This document shows, piece by piece, positions 1-11,530 of a stretch of DNA of 64,000 bases. How positions within the stretch are numbered: position 1 is the stretch's first letter; each line of letters starts with the position of its first letter. The translations under genes and the position numbers were made by a program. The stretch comes from Diplosphaera chodatii (lineage: Eukaryota > Chlorophyta > Trebouxiophyceae > Prasiolales > Stichococcaceae), in NCBI GenBank assembly GCA_032358165.1, contig JAALGY010000061.1:1860001-1924000 (forward strand), given 5' to 3'. Under the pieces are notes generated by a model that saw nothing but the letters and a program-made list of their open reading frames with translations, did not search any database and was not told where the DNA came from.

Positions 1-178
1 GTTCCGCCAGTGCACGCTGCCACCCCTACTGTCTCATTGCCCGCATACTAGTTGCTACTTCGAGCCGGTCCCAGCCGCTGTTCATCGCCCTCAGCGGGTA
101 GGGATAAGCGTGCGCAGCTGGGTGTCTTCCAGCAGAAGCTGAGCTGGTGGCTGAGCTGTTGCTGCATGATGCGCACAG

Positions 179-1479
179 GTGGTGCAGGAGGTGCTGCTGT
201 GGTCGCGCGCCCCGATGGAGGTGCGGCGGCTGTGCGCGCGCAAGGAGGAGCTGTTCCGGGAGCTGCGCGGCGAGGCGCTGCCCGCCATGCCGCCGGGCAC
301 CGACCCGCTGCTCCAGCTGCTGGACAAGCACAACGTGCGCAGCGGCTCCGCCCCCGCTCGTGGCTGCCCGACCAGCAGAGCACCGCGCTGACCGCTGCAC
401 TGTGTTAGGAAGCACCCACCGATGGTGCTTGGCTCCGCCACCTGCGGCCCCTGTGCAGCTTGCCGCCCGACCCGCCGCAGCTTGCCTTGCACGAAGTTCG
501 ACTGGTGCTGTGCCACAGTGAGACTGTCGACCCCACTGTTCGTTGGCCCCCTTTCCGCAGGTGCCGGTCGCGCTGGCGTGCAGCGCGCCCGAGGCGCGGG
601 TGCTGCCGGAGCTGGGGGCGCTCGGGCTGTCGGAGCGCCTGGCGGCGGTCGTCACCGCGGAGGACGTGGCGCGCGGCCGCCCCGACCCCGAGGCCGTGCT
701 GCTGGCGGCGCAGCGCCTCGGCCGCCCGCCCATCCGCTGCGTGCTCATAGGTGTGCTGGAAAGCTGCCACCTGATTGTGGTCTGCCCGACGTCGTGCAGA
801 TGTCGTCGAGCATCGTCGGCAGAGCTGTGCCCCCGCTCATGTGTGTAGGGACCACTGCTTGTGGCCCTGTCGAGGGCCTGCTGCTGACTTGGGCGCTCGC
901 CGAGCGTTGCGTGAACTGTGCATGTGCTGACTGTTGCGTGGCCTGCTCCAGGCAACTCCAACGCGACGGTGGAGGCGGCGCGCGAGTGCGGGATGGCGGT
1001 GGTGGCTGTAGCCGGCCGCACCCCCGTGTACGAGCTCACGGCCGCCGACCTCGTGGTGAGCATCCAGCGGTGCATGCAGACGATTGTGACAGTGCACATG
1101 CAGGTGCAGAGACAGACCAAATGCCTGTGGGAGGCCAGCTGCGCTGATAGACCATGCTGTTGAGGACATGTAATGGTGCTGACAACAAAGTAACCTGGCT
1201 GCAGGTGCGAAGCCTTGAGGAGCTGTCGTTCATCAACCTGAAGCAGCTTTTCCGCAGCGAGGACACCGTAGCGTTCCAGGTGACTTGGAAGATCCGGGCT
1301 GGTTTCCTCATTCGTAAAAGTGACCATGCGCTCGAGTACCATGCGATGTGCTTGCTGCCCATGTTGTGCTCCCCGATGCTGACCATGCCGCGTCTGTGGT
1401 GCAGCCTCAGGAGGAGTTGGAGGAGGAGGCAGCTCCAAAGCCGCAAGCCCCTGTCATTACCATGGAGCGGCCGTGGTGA
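179..1479 (+). CDS. HAD-superfamily phosphatase, PyrP2-like (5' part outside window)
   Basis: Five exons are visible: 179-334, 561-750, 952-1055, 1205-1279 and 1405-1479 (TGA). Phases close, giving the last 199 residues; the 5' end with the nucleophile Asp motif lies upstream of the window. The segment GRPDPEAVLLAAQRLG is the HAD motif III region, and VLIGNSNATVEAA replaces the usual GDS motif IV with GNSN. From family knowledge, this GNSN variant and the tail (YELTAADLVV, then LEELSFINLK) resemble Arabidopsis At4g11570, a plastid 5-amino-6-(5-phospho-D-ribitylamino)uracil phosphatase of riboflavin synthesis. The product would therefore dephosphorylate the riboflavin intermediate in the chloroplast; this is inferred from similarity alone. 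The C-terminus is acidic (QEELEEEAAP). The first visible exon could extend further 5'. Confidence 0.72.
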
Positions 1480-2456
1480 TCCAGCCCCTAGGCGCTGCAG
1501 CAGTGCAACATAGGCCGCAGTTGTAGCACTAGTTGGACAGCAACCCAGCGGTTGGACAGAGGAGCTGACTGATTGCAAAGAGGTGTAGGGGAGCAGCGGT
1601 GGGCAGCATTGACTCCTCGAGTTGCAGGGGAGGCGTACAGCCGGGGATTGTATCTGTGGGAAGCTAGTGGCGCCGTCTCGCGCCATTTGTACCATCAATA
1701 CCTGCCGACTCAGGTTGTAGACGACCGTTTCGGAGTCTCCGCCGTTGGCATGGCAGTTTCGGGTACAGGATTTTGTACAGCAGGGTGTTTGATCAGCATT
1801 GGTTCGTTGCGGTTGACACTTCATGACGGTTTTGCTGCGCAGCGACATCAGGCTTGAAGGACCGCCCCGCAGTTGGACGGCCATATACATTGTAAGCGTC
1901 ACGATTCCAACGAGCACTGCACCGCTATCGCTGTTACTGCTCTTGCTCTTGCAGCTGTCTCTGCCTCCCTGCGCCTTGCATGTGTTGGGATGCAGGATGT
2001 CGAGGCTGGCACATGACCAGAATGGCAGGCAAGCTGCGGGGTCAGTTGCAGCTTGCGCAAGGCACGCCACACACCCGTAGCCTCCACTTGTTGATTGCAA
2101 GCCCCTGCTGTTGCTGACGCCTGCCTGCTGCACCAGCTCTTCGTGCAGCAGTTCGCATTGGCCTGATCACCTTCTGCAAGGTCCACACTGATTGCAGCAT
2201 TGGGTCATACAGTATTCTGTAGGCAATCAGAAGGGATCAGACCAACTTTCGAACGGCTTGCCCTCCACAGATCAGCCAGATGCTTGTGATTTCTCATGCG
2301 CGTTGCTGTGCAAACGCTGTCGAGTGAATGCGCACAGTGCCGTGGCGACCATTCATAGCAACACAGTCGCCAGAGAAACCTCAAGCGTCGTCCAGAGGCA
2401 GTCATATCAGCAGGGCCAGGGACATCGCGCCGCATACACGGCAGTGACTTGGTGAA
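1480..2456. other. Intergenic: 3' UTR of HAD gene and SEC11 upstream region
   Basis: I see no supported gene. A TGTAA motif near 1891 fits a green-algal poly(A) signal for the upstream gene. The remaining sequence has open frames on both strands but none with recognisable protein blocks. Confidence 0.5.
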
Positions 2457-3912
2457 ATGGACGCGGTCCGTAGTCTGGTGGACGGTGCCAAGGGCTACGT
2501 CAATGAGCAGGTGGCCGCCGTCAAGGCGTTCAACAAGCGGGAGGCGCTGCTGCAGGGCGTCAACCTTGGTGAGCATCGACTAGGCCTCTCTGGTAGTGTC
2601 CCAAGCCTTCGAGGCTGCGACCTGAAGCAGTGAGTGCCATGGCACTCGGGGCAGAGGCAGACGATGTGGCCCTCTGCAGGGCTGATCGTCACATCCGCGC
2701 TGATGATGTGGAAGACGCTCATCCTCGTTACTGGCAGCGAGTCGCCGGTGTGCGCTCCGCTGCCCATCTGCGGTTTGGCTCATTGCTGCGGTATCCTGCC
2801 AACTGCCATTTACCGTGCTCGTGATGGCATGACACCTCTACGCTTGCCTGATCACCAGGTGGTGGTGGTTCTCAGTGGCAGTATGGAGCCTGGCTTCTAC
2901 CGCGGCGACATCCTGTTCCTGCACATGGGCCGGAACCCCGTCCGCGCTGGAGGTGAGTGTGAACTTGGCAGCAGACGACAGTCTGCAACCGAGCTGCACA
3001 TCGCTCTCCGTGGATTGCACATGCGTGCCCTCTGGTCAGCGCTAACCGCCAGCTGCAGCCATAATGTGAGGATTCTGACACTCTCTCAAGCACCATCATC
3101 CTGCATGGACGGGCCGCTGTACATGCAGAGGTCGTCGTGTTCAACATCAAGGACCGGGACATCCCCATCGTGCACCGCGCCATCAAGGTGCATGAGCGCG
3201 CGTCGAAGACGCCTCACACCGACATCCTGACGAAGGTGGGGCGCATGTGCCTGGGTGCAAAGGCAAGCTCAGCGGTGTCGCGGGTCGACACCCTCGCACC
3301 CTGTCTTCGCACGCCTCCACTGCCAAGTACCCCATGGCAGCAACACGCGACAATCCGCTGCCGCGAGTGCAGGGTGACAACAATCGGGGGGACGACAGGG
3401 TGTTGTATGCGGCGGGACAAGACTGGCTGCACCACCCGGATAAGCACATCATGGGCCGCGTGGTCGGGTGCGAGGAGATCTGGTGACGCAGCTGCTGTTC
3501 GATGCCGTTGTTGATGAGCAGGCACAGTCACTTCAGCTGTGGCGTCTGTAACCTTTGACCTGGAACTGGCTTGCTGCAGGTATCTGCCATACGTGGGCAT
3601 GGTCACTATCGTAAGCGTCCTGTAGCCATCTGTGTGACACTGCATGCGGTTGGAACCTCCGCCACCAGTCGTGTTTTCCCCCTGCGCGTGGCTGATCCAG
3701 CTGCTGTGTGACGCCTACCCCGCAGGTCATGAATGACCATCCGTGGGCAAAATATGCGCTGATAGGTGGGGCACTCGACACTCCATTGCTGCACACATGT
3801 GAGCCTTGCACGTTGCCCTGGCAGCGCACCGTCCTACTGTCTGTGTCATAAGCAGCTACTTGCACCTGGTGCAGGCGTGCTAGCCCTTTTCGTCATCACA
3901 TCAAAGGAGTGA
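2457..3912 (+). CDS. SEC11: Signal peptidase complex catalytic subunit SEC11
   Basis: Eight exons (2457-2568, 2680-2747, 2859-2952, 3129-3235, 3373-3467, 3580-3610, 3726-3765, 3875-3912) join in frame to a 194-aa protein, the normal size for SEC11/SPC18/SPC21. It cleaves signal peptides from proteins entering the ER. The catalytic Ser is in SGSMEPGFYRGDILFL (exon 3). The catalytic His is in DRDIPIVHR (exon 4) and the Asp region is in KGDNNRGDD (exon 5), which is the ER-type Ser-His-Asp arrangement rather than the bacterial Ser-Lys dyad. There is an N-terminal membrane anchor (LIVTSALMMWKTLILVTG) and a short C-terminal hydrophobic tail ending in TSKE. The start is the only ATG that gives the usual short cytosolic N-terminus ahead of the anchor. 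Identification is strong. Confidence 0.95.
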
Positions 3913-5395
3913 TGCCGGAAGGGCATAGCAGCGGGCAGCACATTACAGCGTTGCCTCACGCGGCCACACCCTTTGTACCGGGCGTCATGTACTGCTGAGT
4001 GGTGGGAACTGGGACTGCAATGTTAGGAAATGCTGCATGTACGGCAGGCTGCAAACATGGACAACAGGCAAATGAGCTCACTCACATGCAAGACTGATAC
4101 ACGGTATCTTTGGCAAGTGCTCCTGCTCTATCTCGAGTGCGCATAACGCGCGCTGGCAAACAGATGATGCTTGCTGTCGTCCCACATGCCGCATGCTGGC
4201 CGCCATGCCACCCTGTACCTGTGGCGTTGAATCAGGTGCAGCGCCTGCAGCAGTGCTGCCTGGTTGGCGAAGCTGGCACCAGGCCTGGTGATCGGCGTAT
4301 GTCACTAATTCAACGTTCCATCAATCTTGACAGCGGAGAGTACGCGTACCGAGTCTACAAGGGGGCAGTCCAAAGGGGCAGTGCTGGGCATCGAGACCGT
4401 GCAGTGGTGAAGAGCCACCGGAAAGGCAGCAGGAATCTACGTACCAAACAGATGGCCCGTCCCCTGCTGCCAGGCTGCTTCACCTCAAGGCTCTTGTGAG
4501 CAGCCAGGCCATTCCCAGGTGGCAGGGCCGCATCCGCTTCGCACACGGCACTCCTGTTTGTGTTTTGCCTGTGCTGTCCCCTGCACACCGGGTCTGGCGT
4601 GCTGTTGCTCCTGTGTCGTTGATATCTGGGTCAGTGCACCGACAACAGCTGCCATATATACGAGGAGCCCGCACCCACAGGTGTCGCGTGCCGGTGTATA
4701 TAGTCTCCCAAGGTGAGCGTATGACTGTTTGCTCCACTACGCAGCTATCTTAGGAGGGGCAGGTGGCGTTCCGGAAGGTCTTTCTCAGTGAGGCCGTCGT
4801 AGTGAGCAGCAGAGGATGCGTCAGCACAGGCGCAGCTGCCCAAAACGGACGGCGCAGGCCCGATCGTCGCCCCACAAGCATCATCAGTAGGCATGTGCGC
4901 CAAAGTTTGCAGCCCGCAGGGGGTCAGCTGTCTGCAAGGCGCGCTCCTCAATACAGATCTGTGCTGGATGCGGTAGATATGATAAGGCACGCAGCGGTCA
5001 GAGACGGTCGCCCACTGCTCGTGGCGGGCCTTCAACGCTGTGTAATGAGTTCATCCAGCGGAGTGGCACCGTCGTCACCGGCACTGCAAACCGTTGCAGA
5101 CTTGGAATCGGAACGTTAATATGGCCATTTGACTTTCACATCGACGCCCTGTTGCTGACTTGTCAAACCCGGAGCAGTGCACACAAGCATAACGTATCAG
5201 TCCGTCAGGCGCCAGCGTGGCATGCACCTGGCATATATGTTGGATCTCGGCCAGCGCGTTGCCTGAGGCAGCAGCCACGGACACGAGCTTGCGCTGCGTT
5301 GTTGGTGGATGCAAGCATTGCACCACCCTGCGCACATGTAGGCCTTTGAAAGGCTGGGGCCCGTGAGCAGCTCCCCCAGTCTCCTTGGTGCCGCC
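3913..5395. other. Intergenic region between SEC11 and the 7-TM gene
   Basis: About 1.5 kb without a recognisable coding block on either strand. It should hold the SEC11 3' UTR and the 7-TM gene promoter. An unrecognised 5' exon of the 7-TM gene cannot be excluded. Confidence 0.4.
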
Positions 5396-8258
5396 ATGCA
5401 ACAGCTGTACATGACCGCCATTCACGGCATCGCCCAGCCATACATCATCCTACAGAGCTGCCACATGGTCATCGGTGCTATGCGCAGGTACATACCAGTG
5501 CAGTTATGGGGGTGCTGGGCCTGAACACGCCGAGCATCACGACGTCCTTGAGCGGCTTGGGGAGCAACATTGCAGCAAATGCACGGGTCAGAACCAGACT
5601 TCCTTGGTCAAATGACAGTGCTCCGCTGAGAGTGACAGCTTAGTTGCTGCTCATGCCCTGCGCACCTGAGTCTGCACTGTTCATCCCTTCGTGTAGAGAC
5701 TTCAATTGTGCAGCTCCTGGCATGCGCGTCGATCAAACTGCGCATCTCGATGCTTGCAGGCGGATGCCAACACGCTGGCGCGGAACCCCGCGCTGTATAT
5801 CACCAACAACAACCTAGGCTACATCCTGGCGGTGAGCATGGACACTTGCTCTGTGCCACTTGCTCTGTGCCACTTGCGTTCAACAAAGTCTAAGCCGCAG
5901 AGCGAGCCACTGTTGCCCACGATAGAATGGCATCCAGCCGACACTGTGGTGCTGCAGTCTAAACATTGATGATCTCCATTCTCCACTCACATCGTACCTT
6001 CGCCACGCAGATTGTTGCCGGCGCGCTCTTCTTGATCGGCGCCCTGCTCGCACTGTTCAACCTCCTCAGGTACGCTGAGGTCCGGGTCTCGACACCGGAT
6101 ACCTAGCTGCCATGCAGGCGACGTGCAATGGTTCGTAGGTCGCATCATCGAATCTACCTGTGCGCCCAGCTGCCTCCTGCATGACATGCCAAGCGCTATG
6201 GCTTAGACAACGCACACACAGACTGCAGGCCCTGCCTGACTGTCAGTGCTCTGCCTGGTCTGCAGGGACAAGTATGGCATCCATCTGTTGATCATCCTCT
6301 TTGCCCTGGGTACGTCTGCCTGGGACGTGCATAGCCTGTTGCAGACTGTTTGCTGAGACGCAGTGACTGAAGTCAAACGGCGGGTCATGCAAGCACTTGA
6401 AGCACTTACAAGCTTGCCGCCTGCTGCAGAGCGCATCGCAACCTACGTCTTCCGCTGCCTGGTGTACAAAAAGCTGAGCAACACCAATGTGGAGGTGAAC
6501 ATCTGCACATGTCTGCATGAAAGCTTGTCCCACCCTCGGGACAGCATTTATGTTGCTCGGTGACTGCTGGTCTTCGGGAGCCTGAATTGATGGGTTTGCG
6601 GTTCTGGCATGTAGGTGTTCGAGATACTTGAAGCAGCCGGCACAGCCATCCTCTTCGTGATCATCTACCATGTATGGGCCGGCGCGTGAGTGTTTTGCAG
6701 CTCCCACCCGCCTGCAGTGTCAACAGCAGCCACAGCAGTGCCTGCATCCTCCTGGCAACCAGTTGCATGCTTGCTGTGGCAACAGCGGCTGTTTGCTGTG
6801 CTTGACTCAGTACAGCACGACCAGCAGACTTATGGTTGCAATTGCTCTGCTGACTGCTTACTGAATCAAACGCTGCGTGTCTGCACAGAGCGAGGCAGAG
6901 GGGAGACGGCGCGACAAAGCGCGGCCGCTTCTGCCACTGCTGCGTGCTGTTCATGGCCACGGTCGCGGCGCTCGCGGGCGCTGGGCTGTTCATCGCTGGC
7001 GCCGTCCTGCAGGCATGTTCAGCTCATCGCCCCCCTGCAGCGCCCTCGAGACCCGCTGCTGTTCGTGCCATGACTTACCACAGTCGCCACCTGTCCCCCT
7101 GTAGCCGCCCCCAGCTGCGTCAAAGCAAAGCATGGTAGTCCGGCGCTGGCTCGACCTCAACTGTCCAGCTGCAGTCAGCACTACATGAGCGCTCCTCAAC
7201 GTGCTGCAGGACCGGAGGTCGTCCAGCCTGAGCCAGTACCGCACCGGCTTCGACCTGCGCAAGGCGGCCGTCATCGTGAGTGGCTCCACAGCCCACCTGC
7301 ACCTTGCACTCCTTCCGCCACCTGTGCCTGCTGCCTCTGCAAGCTGCCGCTGCTGTTGCTTGCTGCTCGACTCCAGCTCGGCAATGCTGGCAGCTTCTTC
7401 GGCATGACAGCTGGCAGGCGTGTTTCAGTCAGGTGTCAGCGCGCAATGATGTGCGCCGCTTCCCGCAGGTGTACGGCGCCATCATGTTCGTGTTCGACAT
7501 CCTGGTGCTGTTCCTGTGCTGCCGCCGCGGTGCCCGTAAGGTGCGAGTCACACTTTGGCGTCATCTCGCACCTGTATGGGCATGCTGTCCAGCGTGTGCA
7601 TGCCAAGGCAGAGTGTTTACAGACAGCCTTGCCTCGCCCTTCGACCTGCTCGTTGCCCTTCTCTCTGCAGCCTTACCCCACCCTTCGTCCTGGCATGCCC
7701 CACCTGCTGTGCAGTGTTGCTGATACTTGTCTCTGCGGTGTCACAGACCATGCCGGGGCTGCTGATCATTGGCGCGCTGCTGTCGGCCAAGGCGGGCTTC
7801 CAGATCTACGCCATCTGGCACCGCGTGGACCGCTACTACGAGAACAAGTGGGGCCCGTGCACTGCTCGGCAATGTTGTTACGCCATCGCGTCTGCACCCG
7901 CTATTATTGAGACGCACCGGCTACTATCGTAACCTCAAAGCTGATAGCCTTTTGCTTTCTGTGCAGGTTCTTCTGGCCGCTGTTCGTCCTCACTGAGCTG
8001 CTGGTGAGCTGGCGGTGTCATCCCGTGATCAGGGTTTCCCTGCCGACTGCGTGTGGCAATGCCTCAGCGGCTGACACAGTTTCTCGCATTGGTCCTCCTT
8101 TTGTGGAGCTGCTGTGATCCCCTGCTGTGCAGGCGCTGCTGATCCTGGTGCTCCCGGGCTTCCTGCGGCACGCGCTGCGCTCCGACCGCCCAGCGCTGCC
8201 GGTCACCGATGCCAACGGCCAGTACATCGCCGGCGGCGGCCCCGTAGGTGCGTGCTGA
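5396..8258 (+). CDS. Orphan seven-transmembrane protein
   Basis: Well-supported exons are 5760-5831, 6011-6069, 6266-6309, 6430-6494, 6615-6685, 6889-7012, 7210-7275, 7469-7540, 7747-7847, 7967-8003 and 8133-8258 (TGA), all in consistent phase. Seven hydrophobic segments follow one another: AGALFLIGALLALF, HLLIILFALERIATYVF, EILEAAGTAILFVIIY, CVLFMATVAALAGAGLFI, VYGAIMFVFDILVLFL, GLLIIGALLSAKAGF and FFWPLFVLTELLALLILV. The order and the last helix (PLFVLTELL, then LPGFL) recall fungal DUF7702/RTA1-like 7-TM proteins; this is a weak impression, not a family assignment. The N-terminus is uncertain. An exon at 5396-5487 joined to 5714-5831 is in frame, but its peptide looks poor. Intron 7013-7209 would start with GC (CAG|GCATGT). 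The function is unknown and the location is presumably membrane. Confidence 0.62.
5844..5876 (+). repeat. Short tandem repeat in intron
   Basis: Two perfect copies of a 14-nt unit (CACTTGCTCTGTGC), plus a partial third, inside the 7-TM gene intron after 5831. Confidence 0.6.
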
Positions 8259-8993
8259 GGTTGCTGCTGTGCGGGCCGTGGCTCTGGAATGCATCAGAAC
8301 GTGCAACTCACTGGGGTCGTATGTCATGTTGCGCATTGGAGCTCATCAGCAAGTGCAATGAGCTGTTGGGGTGCACACACGCAGGTCTGATTTCATGATA
8401 CGCTCCCCAAGATCCAGATGTCGAAGCACTGAGGTCATGTATGCATTGCTGTGCAGGCGCACAGCCATATGCACCAGCATACGCAGGGCCTGCTGTTCAG
8501 CCAACATACAAGTGAGGTGGCAACCTACCGGGCATGGGGCAGGGGGTACCGCACATGGAAAGCAGCTGGCAGCTGGCAAAGAGGATGCAACAGTTGAGGA
8601 CGTCAGTGGCATTTGCAGCAGCACCAGCAAAGGAACAGAAAGCATCTCCCTGCAGGGACTTGGACTAGTGACTGGTCTGAGTTGCATCGTCACCTGGGTC
8701 AGCCTGAAGGACGTGGCAAGCGAGGCGAAAACAATCCCACCGTGATGGCTTCTGATGTAGGCAGTCGACCTGCGAATTTTGACTGGTTTCGTCCACTCGC
8801 ACCGCAGTTTGATTTGCACTGCAAGTGTTCCGTCAGGGGTCCTACATCCAGTTGTCAAGATCACAAGTCAAGACCGTTGTCAAACCAAGGCAGTCACTGT
8901 CCTTACCCTGCTGCTGCTCTGGAGATGCTGGAGTATCAGCGTTGACTTCAAAGGGTATCCCCAAACAGACCATGATACTCTACAGCAGATGGT
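8259..8993. other. Convergent intergenic region
   Basis: This lies between the stop of the 7-TM gene (+) and the stop of the DUF6891-like gene (-). I see no coding signal and treat it as the two 3' UTRs plus spacer. Confidence 0.45.
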
Positions 8994-10137
8994 TCACATG
9001 CTTGTCCCCTCTTCCCGGAGCTCTGCGCCTGGTTGTACGGCTGGGTGCGGGGGCAGACCTACCCTCGCTCCCCCTTCTACTCCATGCTCATCCGCCTCGC
9101 TGGCTGTGGCGCCGCCGCCTGGGCCGTCGCCATCGTCGGTCCGCCCGCCCTCAGACCCATCGCCACCCTCGACTTCCACAGCCTCCTCCTCCTCCTCTGA
9201 CGGAGGGGGCTCCCGCCAGTCCTCAAACTCCGCGGGGTCAAGGCTGCCGATCTCCATGCGCGCGCCCAGGCTGCCGTCCCACCTGCGTGCGGCATAGCAC
9301 ACCTCCCCTTCACGGGCCAGGCAGTGCTCCTTGCGGCCTGCAGCGTCCCCAAGCACCCTGTGCAGCAGAACTCTGACAGTCCACCATTCAGCACAGGCTC
9401 CCTGCTGCTGGTGATCAGGGTGGGCGCTCAAAGGTTGCACCAACCAACGCGCTCGCCGCCCCCGGAGGCCACACTCTGATATCTAGAGTGATGTTGTGGA
9501 GGACACCGGGACACAGGACACAAGATGTGCAGGCTCACTTGATGGCCAGGCCGCATTCGCGTGCGGTTGCATACACCAGCTCCGCGACACCCATGGCGGA
9601 GCTGCCCGGCCGCCTGTAGGTGCCGTACGCCAGGTACAGCTTGCCGCCTGCTGCCGCGCGCCACGCGTCCTGTTCCTGCGTGCATGGAGAGATACAGTTT
9701 GACATGCTGTTGACAACTTCCAAGCTTGCCGGTGTCAAGAGCGCCATGTGGTCACCAGCCAGCTTGACACAAACTCCATCAGACATAAGTATGCCCTGCG
9801 CATAGGCACACGCCGCTGCAGACATGTGCATAGCTCACATGGAAGAAGCAGTAGCCGGTGTCTTCCGGTGAACGGTGCTCCTCCAGCTCGGCCAATCCAT
9901 CATTCATGCTGAACCCGCACCGCTGCACCTGCGCAGTTCAGTACCGGGAGTTGTCAAACCATATAGCACCAATCGTGGAGGACGGTTTGACTCAGCTCAA
10001 GCGATCTGTCGGCAGGGTGCTGTCGACGGGGGCAGGCTCAGGCGGTCAGGGCATCGGGATTTGAGCATGCGCACCGCTGTGACGTTGTGCGTCTGCAGAC
10101 TGGCAAACACCTGGTCCAGCTGCGCCCTGGTAGACAT
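8994..10137 (-). CDS. DUF6891-like protein
   Basis: Four exons on the minus strand (10075-10137, 9839-9928, 9539-9675, 8994-9357) join to an exact 217-aa frame. The order of blocks matches what I know of bacterial DUF6891 proteins. An amphipathic start (LDQVFASLQTHNVTA) is followed by a Cys-containing turn (VQRCGFSMNDG). Next comes the block DTGYCFFHEQDAWRAAAGG with KLYLAYG, and then a helix (GVAELVYATARECGLAI) before a final aromatic strand (YAARRWDG). The bacterial family usually has a CCxxCG-type cluster where only one Cys remains here. After about residue 125 the protein is low-complexity and acidic (PPPSEEEEEAVEVEGG) and ends in LREEGTSM. The function is unknown in the family. A cytosolic location is likely, since no signal or TM segment is seen. 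An upstream exon beyond 10137 is possible. Confidence 0.6.
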
Positions 10138-11530
10138 AATGCTGGTGAGTGACGACCCGCAATGTCAGAGAGAACAGCAGCCAGCCATCTGGCACGCTGC
10201 CAGGCTGCGCCGCAGGGTTATCTCAAACTTGCCAAGCAGCTGCGGCACGCCTTGCGACCGCCTGCTGCGTACCGAAGGCATCCCGCTTGACCCTTATCGC
10301 GATCATATACGAGCTATTGACGCATAGAATCCGTTCTCTGGCTGAAAGGAGCTCCGGTTCAGCTCAAAACACCATGCCAGAAGACTGGTCCTCATCCAAC
10401 TCCCCTTGCAACAGTGTCCTACGCTGTGGCGACGTGCGACACTGTGCAACAGGCTCAAAGAGCACGTCCAACGCATTCTTTCTGGTGCCAGCATGTCCTG
10501 CAAGGCAGCAGGAAATATCATGCACACCCGCTGGAGTGGCGAAGCCAGGGTTTCTGCGGGCTGGCCCTCATCCCCTGCACCTGGGACTGTAGGGCCGATC
10601 AGTGTCCGCGCTTGCACTGTCTACTGTCTGAAGTGGCATCAAAGGTTCTGCTGCCTGTTCAGTTCCTCCCGCGGGGCGCCGTGTTGCGCAGTGATACGCT
10701 CTACTCACCGAGGTCAACCGGCCATCCCGCAACGGGACGACCGCGCTTTGCATCTTTAGCCCTTCAGGTTTGTTTCGGTGGACTCTGACATGCATCAGAG
10801 TCCACTGTAGATGCCTCGGTCTCGCCTCTGCGTCGTGAGTGGACGTGCGTTGTTTCGGAAGCATGGTCGTGGCACCTCACCAGGGCATGGCCTGGCTTGC
10901 GGCATACCGCAGCCGTGCATCTCAACACAGTCCATCACGGCCCTGTATATGATGTACACATCAGTGCGTCCACGATGGTGGCTTGACAGCACATGTACGG
11001 CGTCCTTGCAACGGGCACTTGCAGCCATATCTGCAGGCTCAACCTCGTCCTTGTTGGCAATTGACCATTTAATGATGCACAGTCCAATTTTATAGCTGTG
11101 CTAGAGTCTGCATGCTGCCTCGGGGCAACAGGGCCGCAAGCTCGTTCCAGGTAGCACACAGCATGGCATAGCACAACCATGCATCATCCACCAGCCTGAT
11201 TCTGGGCAGCAGCATGCCTTGTGCCGCAACTGAAATATCACACTCGGCAATGGTAGCTAAATAGTGCATCGCTGGACCGCGTTGTTGCCGATCGGCTATG
11301 GTTCGCATTCTCTCACTGCGGGCGACAGAGCCTGACTGCAGCACGTGGTCGATCATAGCATGACATGTCTGTCACGCATATGGTGGTCTCGTCATGATCC
11401 GTGCATTAACGGTCACGTCAGATCACATGGCCAGGTGCTGTCGCTTGCTGTGAGGTGACCCTCACCTGCAGACATGCACGTTTTCACACTGGGTCAAAGC
11501 CGCTGTATCCTTTTTGCAGGCATCGCGGCG
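10138..11530. other. Divergent intergenic region
   Basis: About 1.4 kb between the DUF6891-like gene (-) and the coiled-coil gene (+). Several short open frames exist on both strands, but none carries a conserved block or fits clean splice sites. It probably contains both promoters. Confidence 0.4.

Noticed and set aside
1036..2133. 365-codon open frame on the minus strand
   Set aside because: It overlaps the HAD exons antisense, has no recognisable protein block and has the composition of shadow frames.
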